Shown: piece by piece, positions 31,656 to 32,934 of the stretch
How positions within the stretch are numbered: the stretch's first letter is position 1
How the letters are laid out: each line of letters opens with the position of its first letter
Source of the DNA: an uncultured Clostridia bacterium
GTDB taxonomy: Bacteria > Bacillota > Clostridia > Oscillospirales > Acutalibacteraceae
Assembly: GCA_944380845.1 (NCBI GenBank)
Contig: CALWIU010000035.1
Location: forward strand, 1-32,934
DNA length: 32,934 nucleotides
Direction: 5' to 3'
Notes under the pieces: generated by a model
What the model was told of the DNA's origin: nothing
Seen by the model: the letters and a program-made list of their open reading frames with translations, nothing else
Database searches by the model: none
Translations under genes and position numbers: made by a program

Positions 31656-31684
31656 TTGTTACAATGCGGTTGCTGTGTTATACT
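31656..31684 (+). promoter_or_regulatory. SigA-type promoter of the hydroxyacid dehydrogenase gene
   Basis: TTGTTA (31656-31661), a 17-base spacer and TATACT (31679-31684) lie about 33 bases before the start codon. Confidence 0.75.
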
Positions 31685-31717
31685 GAAGAAAATAATCGTT
31701 AGGAATGAGTAAGGAAA

Positions 31718-32674
31718 ATGAAAATTGTAATTTTAGACGGTTATACCGAAAATCCGGGTGATTTGAGCTGGGACGCCCTTCGCGCTTTCGGAGAGGTTAC
31801 GGTTTATGACCGGACGCCGGTCGACGACATTGTACAGCGTGCAAAGGACGCACAGATTTTAGTGACCAATAAAACGCCGCTGCGCGCAGAAACGCTGGAA
31901 AAACTGCCGGAACTGCAAATGATTGCGCTGCTGTCTACCGGCTACAATATTGCAGACTGCGATTGGGCAAAAGCCCACGGGATTCCGGTGTCGAATATTC
32001 CTTCGTATTCGACAGAATCGGTGGCGCAGCTGGTCTTTGCTTTCCTTCTGGAATTTTCCAGAAAGGTTAGTCTGCACAGCCGGTCGGTCACTGCCGGGGA
32101 TTGGGCAAACAGTAAAGATTTTTGCTATACCCTGGCGCCCCTGTCGGAGCTAAACGGCAAGACCATCGGTATTATCGGGTTCGGCAGCATCGGCAGAGCA
32201 GTCAGTCGGATTGCTCAGGCGTTCGGAATGAAAGTGCTGGCGACTTCCCGCTCCAAAACAGCCGGAACAACGGACGGCGTTTGCTTTGTAGAACGGGAGG
32301 AACTGCTTGCACAAAGTGATTTTGTGACGCTTCACTGCCCACTGACTACAGAAACCGAAGGAATGGTCAACGAAGCGTTCCTTGAAAAAATGAAACCGAC
32401 GGCAGTACTGATCAATACTTCCAGAGGTCCCGTTGTGAACGAAAAGGCATTGGCAAAGGCGCTGAACGATGAAAAAATTGCCGGAGCGGGTTTGGATGTC
32501 CTGTCGAAAGAACCGCCGGAAGCGGATAACCCGTTGTTTATGGCGAAAAACTGCCTGATTACGCCGCATATTGCCTGGGCGGCAAAAGAAACAAGACAGC
32601 GGCTGATGGATATTTTTCTTTCCAATATCAAGGCGTTTTGTGAGGGGCACCCGCAGAATGTGGTAAACGGATAA
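31718..32674 (+). CDS. D-2-hydroxyacid dehydrogenase
   Basis: This 318-residue NAD(P)-dependent enzyme interconverts a D-2-hydroxyacid and the 2-keto acid. The Rossmann loop is GFGSIG (154-159). The catalytic residues are in place: R236 in NTSRGPVV, E265 in SKEPPE and H284 in TPHIAWA. Substrate-side motifs LLSTGYN and PSYSTESVAQLVFA resemble the glycerate/hydroxypyruvate reductase branch, but the exact substrate is uncertain. AAGGAAA lies close before the ATG. The gene ends exactly one base before the stop of a convergent gene, with no terminator between. Confidence 0.93.
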   Translation: MKIVILDGYTENPGDLSWDALRAFGEVTVYDRTPVDDIVQRAKDAQILVTNKTPLRAETLEKLPELQMIALLSTGYNIADCDWAKAHGIPVSNIPSYSTESVAQLVFAFLLEFSRKVSLHSRSVTAGDWANSKDFCYTLAPLSELNGKTIGIIGFGSIGRAVSRIAQAFGMKVLATSRSKTAGTTDGVCFVEREELLAQSDFVTLHCPLTTETEGMVNEAFLEKMKPTAVLINTSRGPVVNEKALAKALNDEKIAGAGLDVLSKEPPEADNPLFMAKNCLITPHIAWAAKETRQRLMDIFLSNIKAFCEGHPQNVVNG

Positions 32675-32934
32675 TTACATTTTTTTTGTTGCCTTGACCC
32701 TCTTCACGCGGGAAAAAGACTGTTTTTCAGCCGACCACTTTTCGCCCCATTTGTTTGCCCAGCTTTCACAATAAAGCTTGTAATAAGAGATATTGTGTTT
32801 TTTTCGGTATCCTGCAAAAAAGTTGCACCAAATGGCCGAGGGCAGCGCAATGACGATCCAATACAGGGGGCCGAGAAGCAGGCACTGGATCGTGTGGTCG
32901 TATTCATGAATGCGCGTATCGTCGTGCCACGGCT
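32675..32934 (-). CDS. Small membrane protein with an HExxH motif (partial, N-terminus outside the window)
   Basis: The frame is open from the window edge to TAA at 32675-32677 and gives 85 C-terminal residues. It begins WHDDTRIHEYDHTIQ, which contains HExxH (HEYDH), followed by one hydrophobic segment (LLLGPLYWIVIALPSAIW), then SYYKLYCESWANKWGEKW and a basic tail ending KKM. Similar short proteins with HEYGHT-like motifs and LGPLY exist in gut bacteria and look like minimal metalloprotease-type membrane proteins, but I do not know a function. The window lacks the start, so the full length is unknown. Confidence 0.75.
   Translation of the reverse strand, partial: PWHDDTRIHEYDHTIQCLLLGPLYWIVIALPSAIWCNFFAGYRKKHNISYYKLYCESWANKWGEKWSAEKQSFSRVKRVKATKKM

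Noticed and set aside
1-32934. Mobile element, prophage, CRISPR array, tRNA or rRNA
   Set aside because: No transposase, integrase, direct-repeat array or RNA-gene signature was seen. The DUF5131 protein alone is not enough to call a prophage.

Overview
The window is an ordinary-density chromosomal segment from a low-to-mid GC, endospore-forming, Gram-positive anaerobe, most likely class Clostridia. A member of the Ruminococcaceae/Oscillospirales is plausible, but this is inference. The evidence is SpoVAC/SpoVAD, a long-form HPF, SigA promoters with exact 17-bp spacers, strong AGGAGG-type ribosome sites, a stand-alone PduL, and a membrane protein with a Thr/Pro-rich tail. I saw no rRNA, tRNA, CRISPR array, phage or insertion sequence.

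Layout. Positions 1-2050 (+): the end of an unidentified gene, then three translationally coupled genes: a carboxymuconolactone-decarboxylase-family protein, a DUF4405-type membrane cytochrome broken by one extra T in a T9 run, and a lipoprotein with a cyclophilin-like fold. 2164-5485: pduL (-), a DUF5131/Gp37-like protein (+), lgt (-) and yebC (-). 5738-9528 (+): a response regulator, a histidine kinase and a GPH-type sugar transporter with overlapping reading frames. 9825-18228 (-): spoVAC-spoVAD, a membrane-anchored PP2C-like protein lacking its metal residues, folC, valS, and a CNNM/CBS transporter-like protein whose stop overlaps the valS start. 18442-23937: an N-acetylneuraminate-lyase-like aldolase (+), an AraC regulator (-), and a divergent operon of GPH transporter, acyl-esterase and CehA/McbA-type PHP metallohydrolase. 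24106-26675 (+): long HPF, an AT-rich gap, and an FGGY sugar kinase. 26815-31627 (-): a TVP38-like membrane protein, galK, tldD and pmbA in one probable transcription unit. 31718-32674 (+): a D-2-hydroxyacid dehydrogenase. The last 260 bases (-) hold the C-terminus of a small membrane protein with an HExxH motif.

Functional picture: much of the window concerns carbohydrate use (two GPH transporters, FGGY kinase, galactokinase, sialate-lyase-like aldolase, esterase). The rest is housekeeping (valS, folC, lgt, yebC, hpf) and sporulation. The most interesting items are the T9 frameshift in an otherwise tightly coupled redox trio, the catalytically degenerate PP2C with a probable extracellular tail, the AraC-GPH-esterase-PHP locus, and the terminator-like hairpins directly upstream of lgt and folC with no room for a promoter after them.
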